A stretch of DNA of 64,000 nt from Tritonibacter multivorans (GCF_001458415.1 NZ_CYSD01000040.1:24412-88411); one strand, 5' to 3'. Counted from the stretch's first letter, positions 50,718 through 60,404 are shown. Translations and numbers: made by a program. The notes: generated by a model from the sequence alone, not told the origin.

Positions 50718-53312
50718 TTACCCCTCGTCCTGTTTGTCCTGACGGGCCAGTTTGTTCAGGCGGGCCTGCCCGATCGACAGGGTGCCCGCACGGTCCTGAC
50801 CAACGCGCTGCACCACAATGGCCAACGACCGGTGATCTGCCGCCAACGGCGCCAGATCGAGCGTAAGCCTGCCCTCCGCGACCGCGCCCTGCCACCGCAG
50901 CACCTCCACAATATCGCCACCGCGCGCGCGAACAACGACGCGCAGGCCGGTGCTATCCGTGCCATTCAGGCCAATATCAAGGCTCAGCTGGTAGGACGCA
51001 CCCCCGTCGACCGGTAACAGTTTGGACAAGCGCAGCTGCTTGATGCCGCCCTCTGCCTCGACCGCGACGCCTTGCGGCGTGACCTGCCAGCTCCCGGACG
51101 GAGCCCAGCTGATGCTGGGGAGGCTGGACAAGTCGCCCAAGCGGTTGGTCGCGACCCGCGTTGCCCTGCGCAAGGGGCCGGTCATGCCGCGTTTGACATC
51201 CGGGTCATAGGCGGCCCGGGCCGCAGCGAGCACCTGCGCCTCGGGGGCTTGCGACACATCCTGCCCAATATGGGCCTGCACCCCCCACCAGTCGTTGCCA
51301 TTGGTGCGGTCATGGGACATGAAATGCATGTATTGTTCCACGCCATGCGCGCTCATCAAGGACAGCCAATTCGCCAGTACGGACGCCGACGCGGGCCCGG
51401 TGTTGAAGGCGTCATACATCTGAAAGCTGCCCTCCACCGGATAGGAGACATGGCTGCCCCCTTCATAGGCCAGAAACCCAAGACCCAGAGCCGCGGCATA
51501 ATCCGCATGGGCATCCAGCCGCCACTCGGAGCTCAGCGCCAGCCCCGAACGCAGCCCGGTAAAGACCTGCCCGAACAGGCGGCCGCCATAGCCCATCAGC
51601 TGCACCCGGTCGATCATCTCTTGCAGGGTGAGGGGGGGAACGCTGTCGAACTGGGCCACCGTGACCCAATCCGGCGCGGAAACTCCTTTGTATTGCAACT
51701 GCGTCCCCGACAGGCGCAGCACCTTGTCGAGATCCTTGATCGGATCCAGACCGGCCTGAATATCTGCCCAGATCAGCGGCGTTGCGGCGATATCCAGATC
51801 TTCGGACCAGACCACATTGCGCCGCGGGGCTTCGATCTGCGCCGGGGTCAGTTCGACAGTGGTCTGCGGGTCCGCGCCAAAGGTCAGCCAATCGGCCAGC
51901 GCCAGCGCCTGCGCCTCGGCGCCCTGAACACTATCCCGGATGTGATAGACCACCGGGGCGTCGGGGCGGGTGTCTGCCAGCGTGCCGCCAAAATACATGG
52001 CCACGGAATAATCTGTGACCACCTCCAGCGGCAGCGGGGTGCCATCGTTTTTGGCCCGGCTGGCGGCGGCGCGGAAGTAACGCACCAGATAGCCCTTGTC
52101 ATTCAGGCTGCCATTGCGGCGCAATGATCCAGAAAACGCCCAGCCCGGCGCCACAAAACGCGCCTTGCGCCCCTGCGCCTCAAATGCCTGACCAAGGATC
52201 TGATAGAGCTGCGGCCCCCGATAGGCGGCCCATTCCACCACAGCCAAGGGCCCCTCGGCCTCGGGCAGGGGGCCAAAGGTCTCGCCTGCCATTTTCATCG
52301 CATAGCGATAGCCCTCAAAGCCACGGCTGGTGTTGAACAGCTCGTTGCCATATTCCCAGAACACCGTCAGGGACGGGTCCAGATGTGTGGCCACATAGCG
52401 CCCCAATTCTGCGGCGCGGGCATCTGTGGTGTCCACCGGCAGGGTGATCCACGGGTCGGTGCCCGTCCTATTGGCCAGCGCCACAATATGCGAAATGGGC
52501 ACCGTGACCTCAAAGCGGCCCTCGTTCTTGGGCCCGCCCGCGTGGTTGTTAAACGTATAATAGCTGGGGGACACAAAGCGCTGTTCGGGATTGGGCGATG
52601 TCCAGTCCGACCCCGCCTTGGACCAGCCGTCGCCGTCCTCTTCGATCTTATTGGCCCGCATCCAGTCCATGAACCGCAGGCTGTCATAGGCCTGCAGATC
52701 GGCGACAAACTCGGGCGCAAAGATGTGACCATTGCGAAAGGCGGTCAGATGCGTGTGATGCACAAGGGCCAGATCGCGAATATGATCGCCCGGCATCACC
52801 GAAAAGCTGCGCATGCGCAGCTGGGTCAGCGCGTCTTCGCCGATCTCGAAATCCACATCCACATACCAATAGGTCTTGCCGCCGATCTCTTCGGTTGGCA
52901 GCAGCGCCGTGCGGATCTGCCGCTCCGCGCCCTTGTTGCTGGACAGGACCAGGCTGAAGACGCCGCTGCCCTGACCAAACAGGCGAAAGGTCCCCGTATG
53001 CGGCGGGATATTGGCAACATCTTTGGAACGGACCAGAAGCTGCGAGGCGACATAGCCGTCCGGCACACGCGTCGGATAGCCATTGGCATCATAGGCCATG
53101 CGGCCGGTGTTGGCGGGATCATCCCAGGGGCGGGCGCCCTTGAGCTGATTGACAAAGATCACCAGGTTGTTGGCGCGGCTGCCGGAAAACCAGGCGACAT
53201 TCGCGCCGATCCGGGTGCCAAAGCTGCCGCCAAAACCGGTCTCAGAGCTGTCCTGCACCAAGGCGGGAACCAACTGCTCCTGCGCCAGAGCCTCAATAAT
53301 GGCCTCTCCCAA
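50718..53312 (-). CDS. Large glycosidase-like protein
   Basis: An 864-residue protein that I recognise by pattern only. N-terminal segments such as GTRIGANVAWFSGSRANN, FVNQLKGARPWDD and DANGYPTRVPDG resemble a family of bacterial GH-like proteins annotated as cellulose-binding. FWEYGNELFNTS is reminiscent of a TIM-barrel glycosidase acid/base region, and the C-terminal 140 residues form a beta-sandwich. No signal peptide is present. The TTG start at 53312 has GAGGAGA 6 bases upstream. It may trim or bind the exopolysaccharide; a definite family cannot be given. Confidence 0.65.
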   Translation of the reverse strand: MGEAIIEALAQEQLVPALVQDSSETGFGGSFGTRIGANVAWFSGSRANNLVIFVNQLKGARPWDDPANTGRMAYDANGYPTRVPDGYVASQLLVRSKDVANIPPHTGTFRLFGQGSGVFSLVLSSNKGAERQIRTALLPTEEIGGKTYWYVDVDFEIGEDALTQLRMRSFSVMPGDHIRDLALVHHTHLTAFRNGHIFAPEFVADLQAYDSLRFMDWMRANKIEEDGDGWSKAGSDWTSPNPEQRFVSPSYYTFNNHAGGPKNEGRFEVTVPISHIVALANRTGTDPWITLPVDTTDARAAELGRYVATHLDPSLTVFWEYGNELFNTSRGFEGYRYAMKMAGETFGPLPEAEGPLAVVEWAAYRGPQLYQILGQAFEAQGRKARFVAPGWAFSGSLRRNGSLNDKGYLVRYFRAAASRAKNDGTPLPLEVVTDYSVAMYFGGTLADTRPDAPVVYHIRDSVQGAEAQALALADWLTFGADPQTTVELTPAQIEAPRRNVVWSEDLDIAATPLIWADIQAGLDPIKDLDKVLRLSGTQLQYKGVSAPDWVTVAQFDSVPPLTLQEMIDRVQLMGYGGRLFGQVFTGLRSGLALSSEWRLDAHADYAAALGLGFLAYEGGSHVSYPVEGSFQMYDAFNTGPASASVLANWLSLMSAHGVEQYMHFMSHDRTNGNDWWGVQAHIGQDVSQAPEAQVLAAARAAYDPDVKRGMTGPLRRATRVATNRLGDLSSLPSISWAPSGSWQVTPQGVAVEAEGGIKQLRLSKLLPVDGGASYQLSLDIGLNGTDSTGLRVVVRARGGDIVEVLRWQGAVAEGRLTLDLAPLAADHRSLAIVVQRVGQDRAGTLSIGQARLNKLARQDKQDEG

Positions 53313-53410
53313 AGGGGATCTCCTCGTGGTTCACTCAGACACGGCTGCGCCATCCTGCGACAGCGCAGCAGGGGGTTCAATCCCTGACCAGACCCCGGAC
53401 GGACAACAGG

Positions 53411-54580
53411 CTAAAGGGCGCGCATCTGCTCGGCGATCAGATCGGTGTAGCGGTCCAGACGTTCATCCACGCGGGTCAGGGCCTCGGTGATCTCCTCGCG
53501 CAGGGTGTCGCGCTGATGGAAAGCGGTGTCGATCGCGGCCATAATGTCCTCGGCGCTGTCATTCTGACAATCCACCGACCGCGCATAGCCCAGGGTGCCA
53601 AAGACCCCTTTGAACTTGCGGCTATAAGCCATGGGAACCACCGGCACGCCCGAGGAAAACGCCGCAATGGTGGCATGCATCCGCGCGCCCAGGAAAAAAT
53701 CGAGCCCGGCGATATAGGTCTTTGCATCGATCGGAGATTTGAAGAATGGCGACACAACGACGCCCGGGTATTCCGCCGCCAGTGCCTCGCCCACGCGGTG
53801 GTCATCTTCGACTTCGATCTCGCGCGACTGCACATGGCCCACCAGATGCAGTTCGACATTGTCCTGCGCCTGGAAATATTCGATGATCTTGCGGATCAGC
53901 GCCGGGTAGTCGGATTTCAGACCAAACTGGTTGGACTGGGTATAGCCGCCATTAAACAGCAGGCCCGAGACGTTCAGCCCCACTTTGATCGGCCCGCCTG
54001 CGGGTTTCTCTGCGGGTTTCTCATAGGGCAGGCGCATGGCGACATCGGTGGCCTCGAGCACATTGTCCGCAACCCCCATCCCATCCAGAAACGCCGTGGT
54101 CGGCGCATCGCGGCTGACCACAAGCGCCGAACGTTTCAAGGACCATTTGGCCAGCATCCGCGCATAGCGGGTGTTGAACGGCCCCACCGTCTGCGGCGAC
54201 AGGATCAGCGGCTTGCCCATGCGCAGCGCATGCAGTTTGGTGGCCCAGATGGTGAAGAACCGTTTGGGGCCATAAATATCGGTAAAGCTGTCACCGCCGC
54301 CAATATCCACCACCATATCCGAGCGGCGCAGACCTTCGTTCAGCGGCCCCGAGGGCGCCGGAATGTGCCGGGTGCGGAAATGCAGGTTTTCAATATCATC
54401 CCATGTGCCGTAGTCCGGCCGCGGGTCCTGCCAGCTCATGGCCAGAAAATGAGCCTTCACATTTGCCTTGGCAGCTGCGGCGCGCAGGATTTCAACATTG
54501 CTTAAGGTTAAGGCACCAACGCCTAAATTATCCGAATTCATGGAATGCCAGAGCAAAGCAAGGGTCACAGTCTTGGTCAT
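53411..54580 (-). CDS. Polysaccharide pyruvyl transferase family protein
   Basis: A 389-residue protein with VVDIGGGDSFTDIYG (donor-binding loop), LILSPQTVGPF, VVSRDAPTTAFL, and LDFFLGARMHATIAAFSSGVPVVPMAYSRKF (C-terminal GT-B-like half), characteristic of CsaB/WcaK-type enzymes that add pyruvate ketals to sugars. The C-terminal 45 residues are helical. It is divergent from the flippase gene, with a 256-bp gap that must contain both promoters. Pyruvylation would add acidic groups to the exopolysaccharide. Confidence 0.85.
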   Translation of the reverse strand: MTKTVTLALLWHSMNSDNLGVGALTLSNVEILRAAAAKANVKAHFLAMSWQDPRPDYGTWDDIENLHFRTRHIPAPSGPLNEGLRRSDMVVDIGGGDSFTDIYGPKRFFTIWATKLHALRMGKPLILSPQTVGPFNTRYARMLAKWSLKRSALVVSRDAPTTAFLDGMGVADNVLEATDVAMRLPYEKPAEKPAGGPIKVGLNVSGLLFNGGYTQSNQFGLKSDYPALIRKIIEYFQAQDNVELHLVGHVQSREIEVEDDHRVGEALAAEYPGVVVSPFFKSPIDAKTYIAGLDFFLGARMHATIAAFSSGVPVVPMAYSRKFKGVFGTLGYARSVDCQNDSAEDIMAAIDTAFHQRDTLREEITEALTRVDERLDRYTDLIAEQMRAL

Positions 54581-54836
54581 TGAAATGTCCGTTGGTCTAG
54601 TTGCTTTGACGTTTCCATAGCCGTAACGATGCCGTAAGATAAAGCTCGGGGTGTCCGTTTTATTAAAAAAAAGTTAGCGGCAGCAGGCTGCGCCGGATAT
54701 TGAGGCCCTTGGGCATGCCACAACTCCCTCCACAACGCTCTGGACCATCACCTTTGACTGCCATCAGATCCTCTTTCAGTGACGCGCGCTGTTTGCTGTC
54801 GTCGCGTCCCCTGCAACCCAAATCGATAGGGCAATA

Positions 54837-56273
54837 ATGCTGCGCAAGGTTCTTATGCTGCTGTCCGGCAATGCGGCGGCCTCTGTCATGCTCTTGGCGC
54901 GCAACCTGCTGGTGGCACGCCTGATCCCGGTCGAGGACTATGGAATCGCGGCCACATTTGCCATCACCATGGCGCTGGTCGAAATGTCGACGCAATTTGG
55001 TCTGCAACAGCAGATCATCCAGAGCAAAGATGGCGAAGACGAACGGTTTCAGGCCGCCCTTCAGGGCTTTCAGCTGCTGCGCGGCGTGCTGGCGGGGGCG
55101 CTGCTGTTTGCGCTCGCCGGGCCGATTGCCACCTTGCTGCGCATTCCCGAAGTTGCCTGGGCCTATCAGGTCATGGCGGTGATGCCGGTGCTGCGGTCCT
55201 TGCAGCATTTTGACATTCACCGGCTCAGCCGGTCGCTGCGCTATGGGCCGATGCTGCTGACGGCCGGGGTGCCTGCGCTGGTGTCGCTTCTGGCGGTCTA
55301 TCCGCTGGCGCTGTGGCTGGGGGATTTCCGGGTCATGCTGTTTGCGCTGGTGCTGCAGGAGGCGCTTGGGGCGCTGACCTCGCAGGTGATGGCCGAGCGG
55401 CGCTACCGGCTGGTGCTGGACCGCAAGATCATGGCGGGCTCGCTGCGCTTTGGCTGGCCATTGCTGCTCAATGGGTTTTTGCTGTTTGCGGTGATGCAGG
55501 GCGACAAGATCATTGTGGGCCGGGAACTGGGCATGGTGGCCTTGGGGCTTTTTGGCATGGGGGTCACGCTGACCCTGACACCGACCCTCATACTGGCAAA
55601 ATCCGCCCAGAACCTGTTTCTGCCGCTGCTGTCGGCGGCCCTGCGGGCAGGGGATGAAGCCCGTTTTGTCACCACGGCGCGGGCCGCATTTCAGGCCAGC
55701 CTTCTGATCGGTCTGGTGCTGATGCTGGCGATTTTTGTCCTTGGCGTGCCCCTGCTGAGCTGGCTGTTTGGTGACAAATTTGCCGATCTGGGGCCGCTCT
55801 TGATCTGGCTGGCCGCGGGGCAGGCGGTGCGGGTGTTCAAAAGCGGCCCCTCCACGGCCGCCGTTGCCAAGGGCATCACCACAAACGCGCTTTTGCCCAA
55901 TCTGATCCGCCTGGCCGCGCTGCCTCTGGCTTGGGGTGTGGTGCTGGAAGGCGGCACGCTGTGGCATGTGGTGCTGATCGCCCTTGGCGCCGAGCTTCTG
56001 GGGTATTTTGCCGCGCTGGCGCTGGCGCAGGTGCGACTGGGCGTCGGCGTTGGCCCCATGATCCCGGGCCTGATCGTGGCACTGGGTCTGGGTGGCATTG
56101 CCCTGATCCTGCCCGTGATCGGCCAGACCGATGGGCTAACGGGGGCCTGGCCTTCAATCCTGTTTGTCCTCTGCGCCCCTGTCCTGCTGATTGCTGCGAC
56201 CGGCGACCTGCGCCGGTTTGCGGCACAGCATTTTTCTCCTCACAACCAAGAGGCACCACGACATAATGCCTGA
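54837..56273 (+). CDS. wzx: Wzx-type oligosaccharide flippase
   Basis: A 478-residue polytopic membrane protein with about 12-14 hydrophobic segments. MLRKVLMLLSGNAAASVMLLARNLLVARLI and EDYGIAATF at the N-terminus and the central GDKIIVGRELGMVALGLFGMG match the RfbX/MATE-like flippase family (lipopolysaccharide biosynthesis proteins), which moves lipid-linked repeats across the inner membrane. It ends in an 8-bp overlap with the next gene. A gap of 256 bp precedes it. Confidence 0.85.
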   Translation: MLRKVLMLLSGNAAASVMLLARNLLVARLIPVEDYGIAATFAITMALVEMSTQFGLQQQIIQSKDGEDERFQAALQGFQLLRGVLAGALLFALAGPIATLLRIPEVAWAYQVMAVMPVLRSLQHFDIHRLSRSLRYGPMLLTAGVPALVSLLAVYPLALWLGDFRVMLFALVLQEALGALTSQVMAERRYRLVLDRKIMAGSLRFGWPLLLNGFLLFAVMQGDKIIVGRELGMVALGLFGMGVTLTLTPTLILAKSAQNLFLPLLSAALRAGDEARFVTTARAAFQASLLIGLVLMLAIFVLGVPLLSWLFGDKFADLGPLLIWLAAGQAVRVFKSGPSTAAVAKGITTNALLPNLIRLAALPLAWGVVLEGGTLWHVVLIALGAELLGYFAALALAQVRLGVGVGPMIPGLIVALGLGGIALILPVIGQTDGLTGAWPSILFVLCAPVLLIAATGDLRRFAAQHFSPHNQEAPRHNA

Positions 56274-57189
56274 CACTGACCCTGTGCTGCTGCACGTCGG
56301 ATATCACAAGACCGCAACCACATGGATGCAGAAACATCTGTTCCTGCCCCATCACGGGTATCGCCAGCTTCTCGGCCACCAGGAGATCTTTGATAAGATC
56401 GTCAAACCGCATGGGCTGCGGTTTGACCCCACCCCGGCACAAGACGCCATTGCCGAAGCCAAAGCCGCCCTGACCCCCGGCGAAGTGCCGGTCCTGTCAT
56501 CTGAGGTCCTGTCCGGCCACCCGTTCCAGGGCGGCCATGAAAGCGATGTCTACGCCGAACGTCTGGCCCGGATCGCCCCCAAGGCCCGCATTCTGATTTC
56601 TGTGCGCGATCAGATGCGGATCATTCCATCGGTCTATATGCAATACCTGCAGCGCGGCGGCACCATGCCCTTTGACCAGTTCTATGAGGGCACCAACCGA
56701 CCCGGGTATTTTGGCTTTACCGACGAACATTTTGAATATGATGTGCTTGTCGCCCATTACCAAAAGCTGTTCGGAGCCGAGAATGTCTATGTGCTGACGC
56801 AGGAATCCCTGCAGGTCGATATGGAGCAGGCCGCGCGTGATCTGGCGGATTTCATGGGCGCCTCCCTGTTTTCCGGCCTGCGCCCCGAGGCCAAGCGGGT
56901 CCATGCCGCAGGCTATCCCGAATATGCAGCCCCGCTGCTGCGGCGGGCCAATCACCTGCAGCGCAGCACCCTGAACCCCTGTCCGATCGTCAATCTGGGA
57001 GAAACCCCCGGTGGCGTCTATCGTCTGGCCGGGGGGCTCAGCCGGCGCTGGCCGCTCAAATCCCTGAGTGGCAGCAAACGCCCGATCAGCGCCTATGTCG
57101 CCAAACGATTTGCAGGCCGCTACACTGCGCATAATGAAAGACTGGCAGAGCTTGTGACCCACCCCATTGATCTCAGCGGCTACTGTTAA
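56266..57189 (+). CDS. Sulfotransferase-family (P-loop) protein
   Basis: A 307-residue protein: VLLHVGYHKTATTWMQ (7-22) is the PAPS-binding P-loop, ILISVRDQMRIIPSVY the 3'-phosphate-binding strand. The arrangement is the same as in the protein at 11267-12196 (LGAHKTATTFLQ), though the rest differs, so they are distant relatives. It overlaps the flippase by 8 bases. Probable role: sulfation of the exopolysaccharide repeat before or during export. The last 40 residues are basic (KSLSGSKRPISAYVAKRF). Confidence 0.75.
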   Translation: MPDTDPVLLHVGYHKTATTWMQKHLFLPHHGYRQLLGHQEIFDKIVKPHGLRFDPTPAQDAIAEAKAALTPGEVPVLSSEVLSGHPFQGGHESDVYAERLARIAPKARILISVRDQMRIIPSVYMQYLQRGGTMPFDQFYEGTNRPGYFGFTDEHFEYDVLVAHYQKLFGAENVYVLTQESLQVDMEQAARDLADFMGASLFSGLRPEAKRVHAAGYPEYAAPLLRRANHLQRSTLNPCPIVNLGETPGGVYRLAGGLSRRWPLKSLSGSKRPISAYVAKRFAGRYTAHNERLAELVTHPIDLSGYC

Positions 57190-57231
57190 CGTCTTGGAGC
57201 GCTGGGTTGGGATGCACGGAAGGAATATGTT

Positions 57232-58596
57232 TTGGTGAGCGTAACTGAAGGCGCAGCGCCCGCACAGCGCGGGCCGTCAAAGACACGGCCGCAGGACAAA
57301 GTCCATCCGCTCGTGACCGCCTATATTCTATGCGTTGTGATCTCGGTCTATTTCTTTGTCGGGCCGCTCTATCTCAATACGCTGCGCGCCCTGCTTCTGG
57401 TGGTGATGATCCCGCTGTGGGCCAAGCTTCTGATGGGCCATTACGGGCGTGTGATCCTCACCGATTATTTCTTTGTCGCCTATTTCCTGTGGACGATACC
57501 GGCGCTGGTCGTGAACAATCCGGACGCGGTTGTGCAGCAAAGTGGCTCGACGGGGGCCGAGTTTCTGGGCGGCTATATTCTGGGGCGCGCCTATATCCGG
57601 TCGACCGGCGCCTTCATCGGCCTGTGCAAGCAGCTTGCGGTCCTCACCCTTGTGTTGCTGCCTTTTGGCCTGCTCGAGGTGCGCACGGCGGATCCGTTTA
57701 TTCCCGACCTCATCCGACGCATACCGGGGCTGTTTTCCGTGCCGGACGTCAATATTCCCGGGCGGATGGGGCTGAACCGCGTGCAAAACGCGTTCAACCA
57801 CCCGATCCACTACGGTCTGTTCTGTTCGGTTGTGTTTTCACTGAGCTTCATCGCCCTCAAAGGGGTCAGCGGCACCGCCTGGCGCTGGGTCTCCAGCGCG
57901 CTCATTGGTTTGGGCTGTTTTCTCGCTCTGTCTTCGGGTGCGATGCTGGCGCTGTTTTTGCAATTGGGTCTGATCACCTGGGCTTTTGTGCTCAATGGGT
58001 TCAAAGGGCGCTGGTGGCTTCTGGTGGCCCTGGGCGTGCTGGCCTATATCGCCATTGACCTCTTGTCGAACCGCACCCCTTTGCGGGTGTTCCTCAGCTA
58101 TGCGACGTTTTCTGCCCACACCGCCTATTGGCGGGCGCTGATCTTTGAATACGGTTTCCAGAACGCGCTGGACAACCCGCTGTTTGGCATTGGGCTCAAT
58201 GATTGGGAACGGCCGTCCTGGATGTATGGCGACAGTATGGACAACTTCTGGCTGGTTGTGGCCGTGCGCTATGGGTTTCCCGCGGCCATCTTCATTATCA
58301 TTGGCTATCTCTATGTGCTGTTGAAGGTGATGTTTCGGGATTTCGACAGCGATCCGGCCCTGTGGCAGGTGCGCCGGGCCTGGGTCTTCAGCTTTGTCGG
58401 CCTGACCTTCACCCTCTGCACGGTTCATGTCTGGGCAAATATCTATTCTTTTGTGTTCTTCATCTTTGCCTCCGGGGTCTGGATGCTGGATGCCCAGCCC
58501 AAAGGCTCGGATGCGGCCACAGAGGACACAGATCCCGCACCCGACAGAAGCCGACGCTATACGCGGTTTGACAAAGCACATCAGCGAAAGACATAG
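57232..58596 (+). CDS. wzy: O-antigen/exopolysaccharide polymerase (Wzy-like)
   Basis: A 454-residue polytopic membrane protein with about 11 transmembrane segments and a large periplasmic loop. GMFIIRAFNHPIHYGLF-like sequence (RVQNAFNHPIHYGLFCS) and LDNPLFGIGLNDWERPSW resemble Wzy/WaaL family loops. It would join lipid-linked repeats in the periplasm. The TTG/GTG start region (57232/57235) follows AAGGA by 7-10 bases. The C-terminal 40 residues are hydrophilic and charged. It follows the sulfotransferase after 42 bases. Confidence 0.8.
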   Translation: MVSVTEGAAPAQRGPSKTRPQDKVHPLVTAYILCVVISVYFFVGPLYLNTLRALLLVVMIPLWAKLLMGHYGRVILTDYFFVAYFLWTIPALVVNNPDAVVQQSGSTGAEFLGGYILGRAYIRSTGAFIGLCKQLAVLTLVLLPFGLLEVRTADPFIPDLIRRIPGLFSVPDVNIPGRMGLNRVQNAFNHPIHYGLFCSVVFSLSFIALKGVSGTAWRWVSSALIGLGCFLALSSGAMLALFLQLGLITWAFVLNGFKGRWWLLVALGVLAYIAIDLLSNRTPLRVFLSYATFSAHTAYWRALIFEYGFQNALDNPLFGIGLNDWERPSWMYGDSMDNFWLVVAVRYGFPAAIFIIIGYLYVLLKVMFRDFDSDPALWQVRRAWVFSFVGLTFTLCTVHVWANIYSFVFFIFASGVWMLDAQPKGSDAATEDTDPAPDRSRRYTRFDKAHQRKT

Positions 58597-58810
58597 CCCG
58601 GAGACCGGGCCTGAGCGCCCAGAAGATATATCCGCAAGAGGTGCCGTGCAGCGTCACGGATCACATGCTGTTTGGGGTCGCCCGCGCCCAGAGCCAGATC
58701 GCCCATCCCCAGATCAGCAGCTCTGGCAGAAAGCTCCAGTGCAGCAAAAATGACAGCACCCAATGGCTCTGGCTGGCGGGCACGGTGATCAGGCTGAACA
58801 GATGGTCGCG

Positions 58811-59242
58811 CTACTGCACGACCGAGACTGCCCAGCCTGCTAGCTCACTTTCGGTCTCGGAAAACCGGTAGATGCCGTCCTGCTCATACACATCGCTGCA
58901 TTTACGAGGCGCGTCTTCACCCTGACGACAATATTGATTGCCCACAATGTCCCAGACCGATGTGCTCTCCCATGTGCCATCCGCTGCGGCGGAATTCGCG
59001 GTTCCATCACTGTTTATATTCCAAGTCCAGCTGCCTTCGCTGAGCTTCTGGCCCACAAGCTCAGCACGAATGTCAGGCCCGTTGAGGCGCCGGGCCCCCA
59101 ATGCCAGAAGCTCTGACGCAGTCGTAGCTGCGAGAATGGCATCACGGCTGACCGCAGAAGAGGCCGATGGGGCTGAGACGGTTGTCGTCTGGCAGGCCGC
59201 AAGACCAAGAAGCACAGAAATCGCAAACAGAGCGCTTTTCAT
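58811..59242 (-). CDS. Small putative lipoprotein
   Basis: A 143-residue protein of unknown function. A signal sequence ends in a lipobox LLGLAAC, predicting lipid attachment at Cys17. The mature part is Ser/Thr-rich, then GxxxELLALGARRL and WTWNINSDGTANSAAADGTW, ending ELAGWAVSVVQ; two Cys near CRQGEDAPRKC could form a disulfide. It resembles small DUF995-like outer-membrane lipoproteins by composition only. It is convergent with the polymerase gene, separated by 214 bp; that gap holds the 46-codon frame reported under findings. Confidence 0.7.
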   Translation of the reverse strand: MKSALFAISVLLGLAACQTTTVSAPSASSAVSRDAILAATTASELLALGARRLNGPDIRAELVGQKLSEGSWTWNINSDGTANSAAADGTWESTSVWDIVGNQYCRQGEDAPRKCSDVYEQDGIYRFSETESELAGWAVSVVQ

Positions 59243-59319
59243 AGTAAAACCTCATTTCACTTGTCACAAACTCCGGGAACACTGTTCCCACCTGCGTTTC
59301 AGCTCTATCGGCCTTACTG

Positions 59320-59348
59320 AAAAAGGTCTGCCCCCAAAAAGGGCAGAC
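59320..59348 (-). terminator. Intrinsic terminator of the ugd-epimerase operon
   Basis: On the minus strand GTCTGCCC and GGGCAGAC (59341-59348 and 59326-59333) form an 8-bp stem with a 7-base loop, followed by CTTTTTC. It lies just downstream of the UDP-glucuronate epimerase stop at 59357. Confidence 0.85.
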
Positions 59349-59356
59349 AAGATCGC

Positions 59357-60391
59357 TTAACTCTGCCCCGCCTCATTGGGGCGGTAATGCGCGCGGTACC
59401 ATTTGACAAAGGCGGCCACACCGTCTTCGACGTCTGTTTGTGGTGCGTAACCGGTGAGGGTTTTCAGAAGTTCCGCATTGGCCCAGGTCGCGGGCACATC
59501 ACCGGCCTGCATGGGCATCAGGTTGCGCGTCGCCGTGAGGCCGGTGGCTTTCTCGATCGCGGCAATAAAATCCGTGAGCTGCACAGAGTCTGAGTTGCCG
59601 ATGTTCACCACCCGGTGCGGCGCCACCGGCGACAGGCTGTCGCCTTCGGGGACCACGCCGTCTTCGGGGCGGACGGGCACCGCATCCAGAAGCAGGCGAA
59701 TGGCTTCGACCAGATCTTCGACATAGGTGAAGTCGCGCTTCATATCGCCGTGGTTATAGACATCGATCGGTTGCCCCGCGAGGATCGCCTTGGTGAATTT
59801 GAACAGCGCCATATCGGGCCGGCCCCAGGGGCCATAGACGGTGAAAAACCGGAACATGGTGACCGGCAGATCAAACAGATGGGCATAGGAATGCGCCATG
59901 TTCTCGGTCGATTTCTTGGTTGCCGCATAAAAGGACATTTGATGGTCGGCGCGCTGATCTTCGCGGTAGGGCATTTGCGTATTGGCGCCGTAAGCCGAAG
60001 AGGTCGACGCCAGCAGCATATGTTTCGGCGGATGCGCACGCGCGGCCTCGAGGATCTCGAAGGTGCCGATGAGATTGCTTTCCAGATAGGACCGCGGGTT
60101 CTCGATCGAGTAGCGCACCCCGGCCTGTGCTGCCAGATGGATAACATAATCAAAGTTATGTTCCTCAAAGAGCGCCATCATCAACCCCGGTGTTTCCACC
60201 TTGCCAATGACCGGCAGGAACGCATCGCCCCCGGCCTCCGCCAGCATGGCGTGGCGCGCCTCTTTCAGAGAGACATCGTAATAGTCGCTGATGCAATCCA
60301 GCCCCACGACACGATAGCCGTGGGACAGGAGAAGCTTCGACAGATGGAAGCCAATAAAGCCGGCAGAGCCGGTGACCAGAACGGTTTGCAT
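59357..60391 (-). CDS. UDP-glucuronate 4-epimerase-like SDR enzyme
   Basis: A 344-residue extended SDR protein. NAD-binding GSAGFIG (8-14), a STSSAYG (catalytic Ser/Thr) and YAATKKS (the YxxxK motif) are intact, and VVNIGNSDSVQL with the QAGDVPATWA segment fit UDP-glucuronate/UDP-galacturonate 4-epimerases such as LspL and Cap1J. It would convert UDP-GlcA to UDP-GalA for use in the polysaccharides. ATG 60391 (MQTVLVTGSAG) has GAGGG upstream; a longer frame from 60448 overlaps the dehydrogenase gene. It lies 13 bases after the ugd-like gene. Confidence 0.9.
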   Translation of the reverse strand: MQTVLVTGSAGFIGFHLSKLLLSHGYRVVGLDCISDYYDVSLKEARHAMLAEAGGDAFLPVIGKVETPGLMMALFEEHNFDYVIHLAAQAGVRYSIENPRSYLESNLIGTFEILEAARAHPPKHMLLASTSSAYGANTQMPYREDQRADHQMSFYAATKKSTENMAHSYAHLFDLPVTMFRFFTVYGPWGRPDMALFKFTKAILAGQPIDVYNHGDMKRDFTYVEDLVEAIRLLLDAVPVRPEDGVVPEGDSLSPVAPHRVVNIGNSDSVQLTDFIAAIEKATGLTATRNLMPMQAGDVPATWANAELLKTLTGYAPQTDVEDGVAAFVKWYRAHYRPNEAGQS

Positions 60392-60404
60392 ATGTGCGCT
60401 GCCC

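Noticed and set aside
58596..58610. The GCCCGG-AGA-CCGGGC dyad after the polymerase gene as a terminator
   Set aside because: The stem is only 6 bp with a 3-base loop, and no T-run follows; it was not strong enough to list.
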